From assembly GCF_002355595.1 (NCBI RefSeq), contig NZ_AP017422.1, forward strand, positions 5,832,823 to 5,896,822: DNA of 64,000 bases, read 5' to 3'. Shown here one piece after another: positions 25,171-34,468 of this stretch. Within the stretch, counting starts at the first letter, position 1. Each line of letters begins with the position of its first letter. The position numbers and the translations under genes are program-made. Under the pieces are notes generated by a model. It was not told where the DNA came from. It was given only the letters and a program-made list of their open reading frames with translations, and did not search any database. The DNA is from Filimonas lacunae. Lineage in GTDB: Bacteria > Bacteroidota > Bacteroidia > Chitinophagales > Chitinophagaceae.

Positions 25171-25178
25171 CAAAAATA
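25171..25178 (-). promoter_or_regulatory. Candidate -7 box of pth
   Basis: On the minus strand it reads TATTTTTG, matching TAnnTTTG, 17 nt upstream of the pth ATG. It lies in the 46-bp gap shared with the divergent histidine kinase. A -33 element is not evident. Confidence 0.4.
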
Positions 25179-25199
25179 GTACATTTACTTCCGTTTCGT

Positions 25200-26570
25200 A
25201 TGATGAAAGTCCCCCCTGTTTCCCCCTTTCTATCACTTTTCAAAAGAATCGTGAACAGCGGTGTCTATGCAGATATGCCGTTTGATGAAATAAAAAGAAC
25301 ACGGCTTATTAATATCTGCATTCTATGTTGCATGCCCATTAGCAGCACTTTTGTATTTGTCAACCTCGTTCAGCACAAATACATTTTGTCCATCATCTGT
25401 CTCCTTGTGTTTTTGGGCGGAGTGGCCATTGTATACATCAATTATAAAAGAAAATTCTATCTAGGCAGATTGGTATTGATTTTAGGCAGTACAATTATAT
25501 TCACTTTATCTGCTTTGCTATATAGGAATGGCGCCGAACATTTTCTTTTATTGAATATAGTTCTTGCCATCATCCTTTTTCATAATAAATGGTTCACTTA
25601 TGGCTTTAGTATAGTAAATGCTATACTATATCTATTTATAACTCTTACCATAAGCCGGCATATAGAAATTGAGGTGATATCAGATGCACGCGTTCTGTTG
25701 AATATAGGCATGATGCTTCTGCTGTTTATAGTTGCATTGAATTATTTCCGCGAAGAACATGTCAACTACCAGCAACAAATTGAGGAAAAACACAAGGAGT
25801 TATATGTACAGCAATTACAGCTGATGGATCAAAAAGATGTGTTGGAAAAAAACAACCGGTCATTAGAAGTGCTTAACCAATCAAAGGAAAAGCTGTTTTC
25901 CATTATTGCGCACGACATGACTTCCCCCCTGGGCAACCTGAGAGGTTCTCTTGACTTGTTGCAGCACAAGCTGATGACAGAAGAAGAATTTTCAAATGTA
26001 TCTGCCGTTCTGGTGCAACAGGTACAAAGTCTTGAAGAAAGCTTAAGCAACCTGTTACAGTGGAGTCGTTCACAATTGAATGGCATTTCTGTTCAGTCCA
26101 GCATTTTTTTAATGATGCCTTTAATCATTGAACAAATAAGGTTGTTTCAACCTGTTCTTGACAAAAAAGGCCTTCGCATTATTAACGATATTGACAACAA
26201 CATCACCTGCCAGGCAGATGCCAATCATTTTAAGATCATTTTCAGAAACCTGCTCACCAATGCAATCAAATTTAGCCCTCCAGGCTCTGCCATTCACCTT
26301 TATAATGTAATAAAACCTGGATTGATACTCATTTCGGTTGCAGATTCAGGTACCGGTATTCCTGAGGAGCAACTACAACTATTATCAGCTGGAAGAATCA
26401 ATATTTCTACACGAGGCACCCGGAATGAGAAAGGAACAGGAGTGGGTTTACTGTTGTGTAAAGAGTTTATAGAGAAAAATGAGGGGCAGTTTATTATTCA
26501 GCCCAACACTCCCTCCGGTAGTATTTTCACTGTAGCATTACCTCATGTCAATACCAGCACTCAGCATTAG
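25200..26570 (+). CDS. Membrane histidine kinase, orphan
   Basis: The frame is open much further upstream, but ATG at 25200 (or 25203) avoids overlapping pth and gives 456 residues. About residues 35-190 hold five or six membrane helices of a 7TM-like sensor region, followed by a coiled-coil (about 195-235). The HisKA-like phospho-acceptor is in FSIIAHDMTSPLGNLRG. The ATPase domain has N-box NLLTNAIKFSPPG, G1 DSGTGIPEEQL and G2 GTGVGLLLCKEF. No response regulator is adjacent, so it is an orphan in this window; the signal is unknown. It is divergent from pth and convergent with rplY, with a shared terminator. Confidence 0.85.
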   Translation: MMKVPPVSPFLSLFKRIVNSGVYADMPFDEIKRTRLINICILCCMPISSTFVFVNLVQHKYILSIICLLVFLGGVAIVYINYKRKFYLGRLVLILGSTIIFTLSALLYRNGAEHFLLLNIVLAIILFHNKWFTYGFSIVNAILYLFITLTISRHIEIEVISDARVLLNIGMMLLLFIVALNYFREEHVNYQQQIEEKHKELYVQQLQLMDQKDVLEKNNRSLEVLNQSKEKLFSIIAHDMTSPLGNLRGSLDLLQHKLMTEEEFSNVSAVLVQQVQSLEESLSNLLQWSRSQLNGISVQSSIFLMMPLIIEQIRLFQPVLDKKGLRIINDIDNNITCQADANHFKIIFRNLLTNAIKFSPPGSAIHLYNVIKPGLILISVADSGTGIPEEQLQLLSAGRINISTRGTRNEKGTGVGLLLCKEFIEKNEGQFIIQPNTPSGSIFTVALPHVNTSTQH

Positions 26571-26581
26571 TTAACTTCAAT

Positions 26582-26612
26582 AAAAAGCCCCACCTGGTTC
26601 AGGTGGGGCTTT
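26582..26612. terminator. Bidirectional terminator between histidine kinase and rplY
   Basis: The stem AAAGCCCCACCTG / CAGGTGGGGCTTT has a 3-nt loop, with an A-run on one side and T residues on the other. It lies 12 bp after the kinase stop and 19 bp after the rplY stop on the other strand. Confidence 0.8.
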
Positions 26613-26630
26613 ATTACAATAGCTGTAAGC

Positions 26631-27221
26631 TTATTTTTTCTTGTCATCTTTAGAAGCAGCAGCTTCTTCTTGTTTCAACTGACGAGTCATTACTACTGAA
26701 GCAACCGGGATACGAGGTGAGTTCATCACTTCCATGTTGTCAGCTTTAACATCTTCAACACGGATGTTACCGTTCAGTTCCAGTGTAGTGATATCTACCT
26801 CAATATTCTCTTTCAGGAATTTAGGTAAAGTTTTCACTTTCAGCGCTGTCAGTTTGGTAATTAACTTACCACCTGCTTTTACACCTGCTGAAGTACCAAC
26901 GAATTTCAAAGGCAATGTAGCCACAACTGGCTTGTCACCTACTAATTCCAGTAAATCAACGTGAATTAAAGAATCAGATACTTTGTCGAATTGCAGATCT
27001 TTCAGAATGCACTGATAAGATTTGCCATCCACTTTCACTTCTGCCAATTGGAATTCACCGGTATACACCAAAGGTTTGAAAGCTTTGGCTGGAGCATTAA
27101 AATTAATCTCCTTAGCACCCCCGTAAATTACACCTGGCACTGATTCCTGAGAGCGAAGCTGGCGGGTGGCTTTTTTGCCGAATTCGGTCCTCAGTTGTCC
27201 TTCGATTGTAATTGTTTTCAT
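26631..27221 (-). CDS. rplY: 50S ribosomal protein L25/general stress protein Ctc
   Basis: The 196-residue protein is the long L25 (TL5/Ctc) form, with an N-terminal 5S-rRNA binding barrel (residues 1 to about 92: LRTEFGKKATRQLRSQESVPGVIYGG) and a C-terminal beta domain (about 95-180). The tail is Ala/Asp/Lys-rich and disordered. It binds 5S rRNA in the large ribosomal subunit. It lies 22 bp after prs on the same strand, so the two form the common prs-rplY pair. Confidence 0.93.
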   Translation of the reverse strand: MKTITIEGQLRTEFGKKATRQLRSQESVPGVIYGGAKEINFNAPAKAFKPLVYTGEFQLAEVKVDGKSYQCILKDLQFDKVSDSLIHVDLLELVGDKPVVATLPLKFVGTSAGVKAGGKLITKLTALKVKTLPKFLKENIEVDITTLELNGNIRVEDVKADNMEVMNSPRIPVASVVMTRQLKQEEAAASKDDKKK

Positions 27222-27243
27222 TTTATGATTGTTTAATTGACTA

Positions 27244-28191
27244 CTACTTTTTCAACTGCGAATGAATAAATAAGCTGGTAATGCTTTTATTTTCATAAGC
27301 GTTTCTGATAGCTATTGCAAAAAGATCTGCTACACTTAATGATCTGATACGACTGCTCTCTTTTCTGAGAGGAATAGTATCACACACTATCAACTCTTCC
27401 AATACGCTATTTTCGATATTCTCGTATGCCTTGCCGCTCAGGATAGGATGCGTACATAAAGCTCTTACACTTCTGGCTCCTTTTTCCTTTAATAGGCCGG
27501 CAGCTTTTGCTAAAGTCCCACCAGTATCACAAATATCATCTATCAGGATAATATCCCTGTCTTTCACTTCTCCAATAACCACCATGCTGGCAATTTCATT
27601 GGCACGTTTCCTATGCTTATCACAGATAACCATTTCAGCGTTAAAATAGCTGGCTATTTCACGCACTCTGTTGGTACTGCCTACGTCAGGGGCCGCAAAG
27701 GTAAGGTTTTCCAGCTTTAGCTGCTCGATATAAGGGATAAAAATGGCAGAACTGTCCAGATGGTCAACCGGGATTTCAAAGAAAGCTTGTATCTGAGGAG
27801 CATGCAAGTCCATGGTAATCACCCTGTCTGCCCCTGCAGCTTCCAGCAATGTGGCCACCAGTTTTGACCCGATAGCTACCCTGGGTTTATCCTTTCTATC
27901 CTGGCGTGAAAAACCATAATAAGGTAAAACAGCCACAATTTTGTAGGCGCTGGCTCTTTTAGCGGCATCAATCATCAGCAATAATTCCATCAGATTATCT
28001 GTTGGAGCAAATGTGCTTTGAATCAAAAACACATAATCCCCGCGGATACTCTCCAGAAAAATAGGCTGAAATTCGCCATCGCTGAATTTCTGAATATTTA
28101 TCTTACCTAGTGGAGCGCCAAACTTTTTGGCAATTTTTTCCGCCAGATGTTGCGACCCTGTGCCTGAGAAGATCTTAACTGATGGGTTCAT
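27244..28191 (-). CDS. prs: Ribose-phosphate pyrophosphokinase
   Basis: With ATG at 28191 the protein has 315 residues, the normal length, starting MNPSVKIFSGTGSQHLA; the further upstream frame is rejected. It shows the ATP/ribose-phosphate region VLPYYGFSRQDRKDKPR, the catalytic histidine in DLHAPQIQAFF, and the PRPP loop IILIDDICDTGGTLAKA. It makes PRPP for nucleotide, His and Trp synthesis. A near-consensus -7 box (TATCTTCG, minus strand) is about 20 nt before the start. It is followed by rplY and is divergent from radC. Confidence 0.95.
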   Translation of the reverse strand: MNPSVKIFSGTGSQHLAEKIAKKFGAPLGKINIQKFSDGEFQPIFLESIRGDYVFLIQSTFAPTDNLMELLLMIDAAKRASAYKIVAVLPYYGFSRQDRKDKPRVAIGSKLVATLLEAAGADRVITMDLHAPQIQAFFEIPVDHLDSSAIFIPYIEQLKLENLTFAAPDVGSTNRVREIASYFNAEMVICDKHRKRANEIASMVVIGEVKDRDIILIDDICDTGGTLAKAAGLLKEKGARSVRALCTHPILSGKAYENIENSVLEELIVCDTIPLRKESSRIRSLSVADLFAIAIRNAYENKSITSLFIHSQLKK

Positions 28192-28263
28192 AACTAAACA
28201 AAATGTGGCGCGAAGATAAAAATTCAATGGGATATTGTATCTTGGCTTTGAATAAATTTATCC

Positions 28264-28953
28264 ATGTACAATACGGCTATCAAAGAATGGGCTGTTGATG
28301 ACAGACCAAGAGAAAAACTGCTGCACAAGGGCGCTAACTTTCTTAGCAATTCAGAGCTAATTGCAGTACTTATCAATAACGGAACCCGTAACAAAAGTGC
28401 TGTTGCTGTAGCAAAAGACCTCCTTGCCGCACTGGATAATGAATTAATCAATCTTAGTCGCCTTACTGTAAAAGAGATACTAAACCTTAAAATAAAAGGA
28501 ATCGGGCCCGCAAAGGCTGTTTCTATCACAGCAGCCCTGGAGCTAGGACTTCGCCGTGATGCTTCCATCTCTAAAAGAAAAAAATTAAACAACAGCAAAG
28601 AGGTAGCTAATTATATACGTGCGCATCTTCAATTTCAAAAGCAGGAGCTATTTGCCGTAATCTATTTGAACCAGGCTAACCGGGTAGCACATTTTGAGGT
28701 AGTAAGTGAAGGAGGAATTAATTCAACCATAGTTGATGCAAGGGTGGTGCTAAGAAAAGCATTAGAACATAATGCAGTTAACTTAATTCTTTGTCATAAT
28801 CATCCCAGTGGAAATACAAAACCCAGCGAAGCTGATCTTTCCATCACCAATAAACTAAAAGAAGCCGCCCTCACCCTTGATATCAATATAGTAGATCATG
28901 TTATCATGGGTGAAGAGGGCTACTTTAGCTTTGCAGACCATAGTCTGCTATAA
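28264..28953 (+). CDS. radC: RadC family JAB-domain protein
   Basis: The 229-residue protein has the UPF0758/RadC layout: an N-terminal helix-hairpin-helix part (RPREKLLHKGANFLSNSELIA and LNLKIKGIGPAKAVSITAA) and a C-terminal JAB/MPN domain with the metal-binding JAMM-type motif CHNHPSGNTKPSEAD (H-x-H-x7-10-D). The family was once named for DNA repair, but its role remains unclear. Length is normal. It is divergent from prs and convergent with the DUF3467 gene, with 10 bp between stops. Confidence 0.92.
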   Translation: MYNTAIKEWAVDDRPREKLLHKGANFLSNSELIAVLINNGTRNKSAVAVAKDLLAALDNELINLSRLTVKEILNLKIKGIGPAKAVSITAALELGLRRDASISKRKKLNNSKEVANYIRAHLQFQKQELFAVIYLNQANRVAHFEVVSEGGINSTIVDARVVLRKALEHNAVNLILCHNHPSGNTKPSEADLSITNKLKEAALTLDINIVDHVIMGEEGYFSFADHSLL

Positions 28954-28963
28954 TCGTATTTTA

Positions 28964-29272
28964 TTACGCCTGTGCTGTAGGACCACCAAAATTCATTGGC
29001 ATTTCAAACTGATCCAGCTCTTGTATAGGACCATTAGCTGCTTCATAGCGATCAACATTCTCCTGTAAAGCTTTCATAAATTTCTTAGCATGCATAGGAG
29101 TAAAGATGATACGTGACTTAACTCTGCTTTTCGGAGTTCCTGGCATTACACTCACAAAATCTATTACAAATTCTGCATGGCTGTGAGTGATGATGGCCAG
29201 GTTGGCGTATGTACCTTCTGCTATTTCTTCACTTATTTCAATGTTAAGCTGGTTCTGTTGCTGGTCGGACAT
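28964..29272 (-). CDS. DUF3467 domain-containing protein
   Basis: The ATG at 29272 gives a 102-residue protein starting MSDQQQNQLNIEISEEIAEG. The whole length matches the small DUF3467 family: YANLAIITHSHAEFVIDF, then MPGTPKSRVKSRIIFTP, then HAKKFMKALQEN. No signal peptide is present, so it is cytoplasmic; no function is known. A minus-strand -7 box (TACATTTG, 29291-29298) lies 18 nt upstream and predicts a leader of about 12 nt. The upstream Met at 29293 falls within that promoter and is rejected. Confidence 0.82.
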   Translation of the reverse strand: MSDQQQNQLNIEISEEIAEGTYANLAIITHSHAEFVIDFVSVMPGTPKSRVKSRIIFTPMHAKKFMKALQENVDRYEAANGPIQELDQFEMPMNFGGPTAQA

Positions 29273-29327
29273 AATAAGACTCGTTTTAAGCAAATGTAGG
29301 CATAAATGGCTTTGAGCCTATCAAAAG

Positions 29328-29350
29328 AAAAAGCCGGTCGAAAGACCGGC
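29328..29350 (-). terminator. Terminator of the second SusC/SusD operon
   Basis: The 7-bp stem GCCGGTC / GACCGGC with a GAAA/TTTC loop is followed on the minus strand by five T and further T-rich DNA. It starts 29 bp after the susD-like stop. Confidence 0.75.
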
Positions 29351-29379
29351 CCATTCCCTTGTATTGAGATTAAAATAAC

Positions 29380-30831
29380 TTATTCAGTACCACCTGCCCA
29401 CCATACTTTACTGGTGTATACATTCACACCACTTGGAATGTTTGCACTATTCGAAGAGGTTTCAGATGTAGCATAAGGAAATCTTTCAACAAATCCTGCT
29501 GTAGCAGACGCATTAAAAGGATTATTCAAAGAAACTATTCTTGTTCTTCTATAATCATTATAAGCTTCTATAGACTCAGCTTCATAAAATGCAATATACT
29601 TCTGTGTAAGAATTTCTTTAAGATTAGCATCTAATGTAGTTCCTAATAAAGGAGCAACTGTGCCAGTATAATAAGCAGTTCCGCCAGAAGTGCCATGGAA
29701 CGTAAAGCTTGCTTCAACAGCTTCCTGCAAAGCTGCTGTAAAACTTTGACCTTTTCTGGCCAATGCTTCTGCTTCTATAAATTTCAGTTCATGGTACGAC
29801 ATTAAAGGAGTAGGAGCGGTTGAACCATCCTCTAATCCTGTAATTCTTGAATAAGAGTAAAATTCTAAACCAGCACGTGTACGATCAGCCTCACCACTAG
29901 GCGCAGCCACGTTATCAGTAGCGCCGGTTGGAGGTTCGAAATAAGAATCTATTCTTGGATCATTACGCGCAGTCATTAAGTTATACAAAGTTTCACTTAT
30001 CACTAAATCACCTCTTTCGTAATAGGTAAAATCCCACCATGGATTGGCGCCAATGGTAGTGTTTTCATACTTTGTAAATACAAGCGCATCATCTCCACTT
30101 TCAAAACCGTGTGGTACACAAGCTAAAACAGAATCCATTGCCGATGGCGTTACTTTTTGCATATGCATAAAGTAACGTGCTTTTAAGCTCCATGCGGCCT
30201 TAATCCACAAACTTAAATCACCGGAATACATCAGGTCATTAGTTGCTAATCCGGTTATAGTTTTAGCACCAGTAAGGTTACCTATTGCGCTATTCAAGAG
30301 ACTAAATAACACATTTTGATAGATGTACTGCTGTTTATCATATACAGGGTGTGAATTTTCCTGTCCTTTCAGCGCTTCTGTCCATGGCACTTGTCCCCAA
30401 AGGTCTGTAGCAATAGCTAAGTTGTAAGCTGTCAAAATCTGAGCAATACCTAATAAGGCTGGCTTGTCAGACTCTGCTCCACCAGGAGAACATTTCACAA
30501 TGATATCGTTTAATATCATCAGGTTATCATACACTGAATTCCAGCTATTATTTACCAGTGAAGAAGCATTAGTGCCTGTTCTTCTATCAGCATCGTAAAA
30601 CTGTTCATCACCGCCTGCACTATGCTCAACAAATAATGAGGAATACCAGGCTAAATCAGTTCCTGTTGTACCAAAAGATGATTCTACAATTACAGAAGGC
30701 AGCTCATTCACTGCGGGAGCGTTTGTAGGATCATTCAGGTTTTTATTAATGTTATCCAGTTCCTTTTCTGTACAGGCGGGCATTGCCATTGTTAGCAATG
30801 CGGCTACTATCGTATATTTCAGACGTTTCAT
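29380..30831 (-). CDS. SusD/RagB-family outer-membrane lipoprotein (operon 2)
   Basis: The 483-residue protein has a lipoprotein signal (MKRLKYTIVAALLTMAMPAC) and the alpha-helical TPR-like fold of the SusD-like_2 group: NLNDPTNAPAVNELP near the N-terminus, ILTAYNLAIATDLWGQVPW, WIKAAWSLKARYFMHM, and ELKFIEAEALARKG. It binds substrate at the cell surface and pairs with the SusC-type porin encoded 18 bp upstream. The ligand is not predictable; no glycoside hydrolase is encoded nearby, and this SusD group is found in many non-glycan loci. Confidence 0.88.
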   Translation of the reverse strand: MKRLKYTIVAALLTMAMPACTEKELDNINKNLNDPTNAPAVNELPSVIVESSFGTTGTDLAWYSSLFVEHSAGGDEQFYDADRRTGTNASSLVNNSWNSVYDNLMILNDIIVKCSPGGAESDKPALLGIAQILTAYNLAIATDLWGQVPWTEALKGQENSHPVYDKQQYIYQNVLFSLLNSAIGNLTGAKTITGLATNDLMYSGDLSLWIKAAWSLKARYFMHMQKVTPSAMDSVLACVPHGFESGDDALVFTKYENTTIGANPWWDFTYYERGDLVISETLYNLMTARNDPRIDSYFEPPTGATDNVAAPSGEADRTRAGLEFYSYSRITGLEDGSTAPTPLMSYHELKFIEAEALARKGQSFTAALQEAVEASFTFHGTSGGTAYYTGTVAPLLGTTLDANLKEILTQKYIAFYEAESIEAYNDYRRTRIVSLNNPFNASATAGFVERFPYATSETSSNSANIPSGVNVYTSKVWWAGGTE

Positions 30832-30849
30832 AATTTTGCTTTTTAAATA

Positions 30850-33800
30850 CTAAAAAGTAAGATTTAATCCTAATCCTATGCTTCTTGCCTGTGGTAATGA
30901 CATATAATCAAAACCACCCTGCATGTTGCCGTTACCTTGAGAAGATTCCGGATCAAAGTTTGGCAACTCAGTCCATAACAAGATATTGCGTGCTGATACA
31001 GAGAAAGCGGCAGATTTAATAAAACCGGTTTTTTGCAAGAGAGACCTTGGCAGATCAAAGCTTAAAGCAATTTCTCTAAACTTCACAAAAGAAGTTCCAT
31101 AGATGTTTGCTTCTGAAATGTTAGCCACTTTTGAATTATAATAAGTATATAATGCAGGAGCTCCTGATATTACAATATCATTCACGTCACCACCTTTTCC
31201 ATCAACAACAGTAGACTCTTTCACGCCTTGTACCAGAATTTTATCAGTAGCTCTGTTTTCTGTTAATTTAGATGTACCATACAGGTTAATAAGTCTGTTG
31301 GCACCAGAATACATTTGACCACCTTTTTTCCATGCAAGCAATATATTCAACTGCATGAACTTATAACGTAATCCGTTATTGATATCCAGGTTGAAATCCG
31401 GAGTAACAGTTCCAATTACACCATCAGAACCAGTTAAAGGCATACCAGAAGCATCTACCCTGATTTGTCCTTTATCATTTCTCAGATAAGTAGTACCGAA
31501 GATAGATGGATAGCTATATCCAATTGCAGCACGCACTTGTGGATCGGTAAAACCACCTAAATAGATGTTGTCAACTCCGGTAGCCAGGCTGTTTACCTTG
31601 CTGAGTACCTTGGTAAAGTTGGCACTTACATCCCACTGGAAGTAATTGGTTTTAACAGGAACTACACGTAAGGTTACTTCGTGAGCATTGCTCTGCATTT
31701 CGCCTGCGTTTCTAACTATTTGCGCAAAACCTGTAGATCCTGCTAAAGGAATAGAGAAGATCTGGTCTTTGGTTTTTTGTGTTGTGTAAGAGTAGTCTAC
31801 ACTCACCCTGTTTTTAAAGAAGCTTAACTCAACACCCACTTCAAGAGAGTTAGTATTTTGTGGCTTCAGGTCAGTTGCATACAGGGTTGAGTTAGGACGG
31901 AACCCAATTACACCATTGAAAGGGAAAGTGATGTTTGTGCTTGACAAGAATCCGCTTCCAGATGTATGGCGGGTGTAATATTTTTCTTTATAAGTACCCG
32001 GTGAACCTACTTGTGCAATAGATGCCCTTAACTTACCATAGAATCCTTTATTTTTCAATGGTTCAAGCTCTGTGAATGCCCATGCCAATGAAGCCGACGG
32101 ATAGAAGAAAGAACGGCTGCCTCTTGGCATTGTAGAGATATAATCGTTACGACCAGTTACAGTCAGGAACACCATGTTACGCCAATCAGCTCCTGCCTGT
32201 CCATAAAAACCAACAGTTCTGGTTTTAAACTTAGATTCAGAAGTAAGTTGAGTTGTTGCGTTGCCAATGTTATCGAAGCCCGGCAAAATAAATCCTGTAC
32301 CTGAACCTACTATATTTCTTAGATAATTGTCATTAACCTCATTACCAACCAATGCGTTAATGTGCCAATCCTGGCTTACTTGTTTGTTGAATGAGGCTGT
32401 AAATTGAGAGTTAAATGTTCTGTTTGTTAATGCACCATTGGTGAGATCACCTGTAGGTGCAGGACCTGAACCATATTCAAACAGCTCTTCTCTGTCTGTT
32501 GTATATTGGTCAACACCCACTTGCCACTTAATAGTTACAGGCTGGATTGGGCTATAAGAGATATAGGTATTACCTAACACTCTACGTGTGTTTTCAATAA
32601 ATCTATTGTATTGAGCACCCCAATATGGGTTATCAAATGTGCCTCCTCTGTATTGAATTTGCTTATAAGGATTATTGGCTTCACTAATTGGTGTTCCTTT
32701 TAAATCATAGCTAACTGGTGCACCATATATTTCAAAAAGTAAACTATTATTACCGCTAGGCATTTTATAGATAGCTACGGTTGAATAATTTACACTAGCC
32801 CCTACCTTCACTTTAGAACTTACGTTAAAATCACCCGAGAATTTCACATTATACCTGTTCATTTTAGAAGCTGGCATAATACCTGTTTGATTGGTTGAAC
32901 CAAATCCGACATAATAGCTTCCTAAATCACTGGCTTGTGAAATACTGAGGTTATTAGCTGCAACAAGACCTGTTTTGAAAAAGTCTCCAATATTATCATA
33001 TGCCTGAGGAACCACCCACGCTCCTTTTTTAGGATTCCAATACTTTCCCTGAGTTTCGGCTGTAGGGTTATTATTATTAAAAGAATTGGGCACATTTCCA
33101 CCATAGTTTACGTCGTTAGGCAGCTCTGAAATCAATGGCCCCCAGCTTGTAGATGCAGTAGGAGAAAAGTTTCCACCACCACCACTACCTTGTGCGTAAA
33201 GCTGTTGTAATTCTGGCTTTCTTGAAATATTATCAAACTGCCAGTTAGTGGAAAAGTTAACAACTGGTGCACCTTTTTTCAGTCTTTTACCACTTTTTGT
33301 GGTAATCATGATAACGCCATTACTTGCTCTTGTTCCATATAACGCAGATGCTGCCTGACCTTTTAATACCGAAATGCTTTCGATGTCATTCGGGTTGATG
33401 TCGATTGACCTGCCTGAATAGTCTGAACCAGTAACACCGTTGCCGCCCACTTCAAAGTCAGGCTGACTGCTTACCGGCAAACCGTCTACTACATATAATG
33501 GCGAGTTGTTGCCGTCAAAAAAACGAGCGCCACGAATAAAAATTTGAGCAGAAGCGCCTGGCATACCACTTGAAGGTCTCACTTCCATACCTGCGACTTT
33601 ACCTTGTAAGGCTGTTGCCAGATTGGGGTTACCTCCTTCGGTAAGTTTATCAGCTGTAACATTTTGAACAGAGTAACCCAACGATTTTTTCTGTCTGGAT
33701 ACTCCAAGAGCTGTAACAACTACTTCATCAATAGTTGATGACTGTAAAACCAATGATACAATTATATTAGTTTGATTACCGACCTTAACTTCTTTGGGTG

Positions 33801-34029
33801 CAAAATTGGTTGATGTAATTACTAATATATCAGCTGAGGCAGCACTAATGGTGAAAAGTCCTTGCCCATCTGCAATAGTGCCCCGGGTACTTCCTTTCAC
33901 CTGGATGGATGCGCCCTCAATGGGAACATTATTCCCGTCAACAACTTTTCCAGAAATAGATTTGGTTTGGGCAACAGATGCCCAGGCAATTGACATTAAT
34001 GCCACCCATAACGACATAAATCTTCTCAT
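30850..34029 (-). CDS. SusC/RagA-family TonB-dependent receptor (operon 2)
   Basis: The 1059-residue protein has a signal peptide, a carboxypeptidase regulatory-like domain (about 22-100: ISGKVVDGNNVPIEGASIQV), a TonB box (TIDEVVVTALG), a plug domain with SusC signature LYVVDGLPV and the block SALYGTRASNGVIMITTK, and a 22-strand beta-barrel ending in a terminal Phe (LGLNLTF). It imports a SusD-captured ligand using TonB energy. It is the first gene of a two-gene operon. The 5' region holds a perfect 13-bp inverted repeat. No anti-sigma-interacting N-terminal extension is present. Confidence 0.92.
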   Translation of the reverse strand: MRRFMSLWVALMSIAWASVAQTKSISGKVVDGNNVPIEGASIQVKGSTRGTIADGQGLFTISAASADILVITSTNFAPKEVKVGNQTNIIVSLVLQSSTIDEVVVTALGVSRQKKSLGYSVQNVTADKLTEGGNPNLATALQGKVAGMEVRPSSGMPGASAQIFIRGARFFDGNNSPLYVVDGLPVSSQPDFEVGGNGVTGSDYSGRSIDINPNDIESISVLKGQAASALYGTRASNGVIMITTKSGKRLKKGAPVVNFSTNWQFDNISRKPELQQLYAQGSGGGGNFSPTASTSWGPLISELPNDVNYGGNVPNSFNNNNPTAETQGKYWNPKKGAWVVPQAYDNIGDFFKTGLVAANNLSISQASDLGSYYVGFGSTNQTGIMPASKMNRYNVKFSGDFNVSSKVKVGASVNYSTVAIYKMPSGNNSLLFEIYGAPVSYDLKGTPISEANNPYKQIQYRGGTFDNPYWGAQYNRFIENTRRVLGNTYISYSPIQPVTIKWQVGVDQYTTDREELFEYGSGPAPTGDLTNGALTNRTFNSQFTASFNKQVSQDWHINALVGNEVNDNYLRNIVGSGTGFILPGFDNIGNATTQLTSESKFKTRTVGFYGQAGADWRNMVFLTVTGRNDYISTMPRGSRSFFYPSASLAWAFTELEPLKNKGFYGKLRASIAQVGSPGTYKEKYYTRHTSGSGFLSSTNITFPFNGVIGFRPNSTLYATDLKPQNTNSLEVGVELSFFKNRVSVDYSYTTQKTKDQIFSIPLAGSTGFAQIVRNAGEMQSNAHEVTLRVVPVKTNYFQWDVSANFTKVLSKVNSLATGVDNIYLGGFTDPQVRAAIGYSYPSIFGTTYLRNDKGQIRVDASGMPLTGSDGVIGTVTPDFNLDINNGLRYKFMQLNILLAWKKGGQMYSGANRLINLYGTSKLTENRATDKILVQGVKESTVVDGKGGDVNDIVISGAPALYTYYNSKVANISEANIYGTSFVKFREIALSFDLPRSLLQKTGFIKSAAFSVSARNILLWTELPNFDPESSQGNGNMQGGFDYMSLPQARSIGLGLNLTF

Positions 34030-34402
34030 GTTTAGATTTTAACTTGTTAATAGTTATAATTCTATCAGAGTAAGGGATGAAAATATAGGTTATGGGTTGG
34101 TGGATTGGATTTTATTACCCGCGCAAGTCTTTATTGATTGAATATCAGCACATTCAATCAATAACTCTGAAACAATTAAAATTGAAGGGAAAGGGTGGAT
34201 TCAATAGTTATTTAGCAGCTCAAGCAATCATATTTACATAAAAGTAACAAAAGCATTGTTTTAACAAAAAATAAAGTTAAAGACCTCTTTTAATTGACAA
34301 CATACAAAACACTACCGCTGCTTCCGTAGTGTAAATTCTTCAAACATGATTCTATAACTATTGCCTCCTGGCTCGTCACTTTTCATTACTTTTCAGGCAA
34401 CT
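34030..34402. other. Upstream region of SusC operon 2
   Basis: This 373-bp gene-free stretch must hold the promoter of the second SusC/SusD operon. It contains a 13-bp inverted repeat (34131-34164) and a smaller one (ACACTAC at 34309-34315 with GTAGTGT at 34326-34332). I found no exact TAnnTTTG box on the minus strand; CAAAAAATA at 34265-34273 is one base too long. Confidence 0.45.
34131..34164. repeat. Perfect 13-bp inverted repeat upstream of SusC operon 2
   Basis: TTATTGATTGAAT and ATTCAATCAATAA are exact complements separated by 8 nt, about 100 bp upstream of the SusC start. It is either a palindromic regulator site or a hairpin in the mRNA leader. Confidence 0.55.
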
Positions 34403-34442
34403 AAAAAAAGCGATGCATCTGATGAGATGCATCGCTTTTTTT
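34403..34442. terminator. Terminator of the first SusC/SusD operon
   Basis: The perfect 11-bp stem GCGATGCATCT / AGATGCATCGC with a 4-nt loop is flanked by seven A and seven T. On the minus strand it lies 26 bp after the lipoprotein gene that ends at 34469. Confidence 0.85.
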
Positions 34443-34468
34443 ATTACAGCTCTATAGCAATTAATAAA

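Noticed and set aside
24963-25199. N-terminal extension of the histidine kinase across pth
   Set aside because: It overlaps the pth coding region and promoter on the other strand; starts at 25200/25203 fit better.
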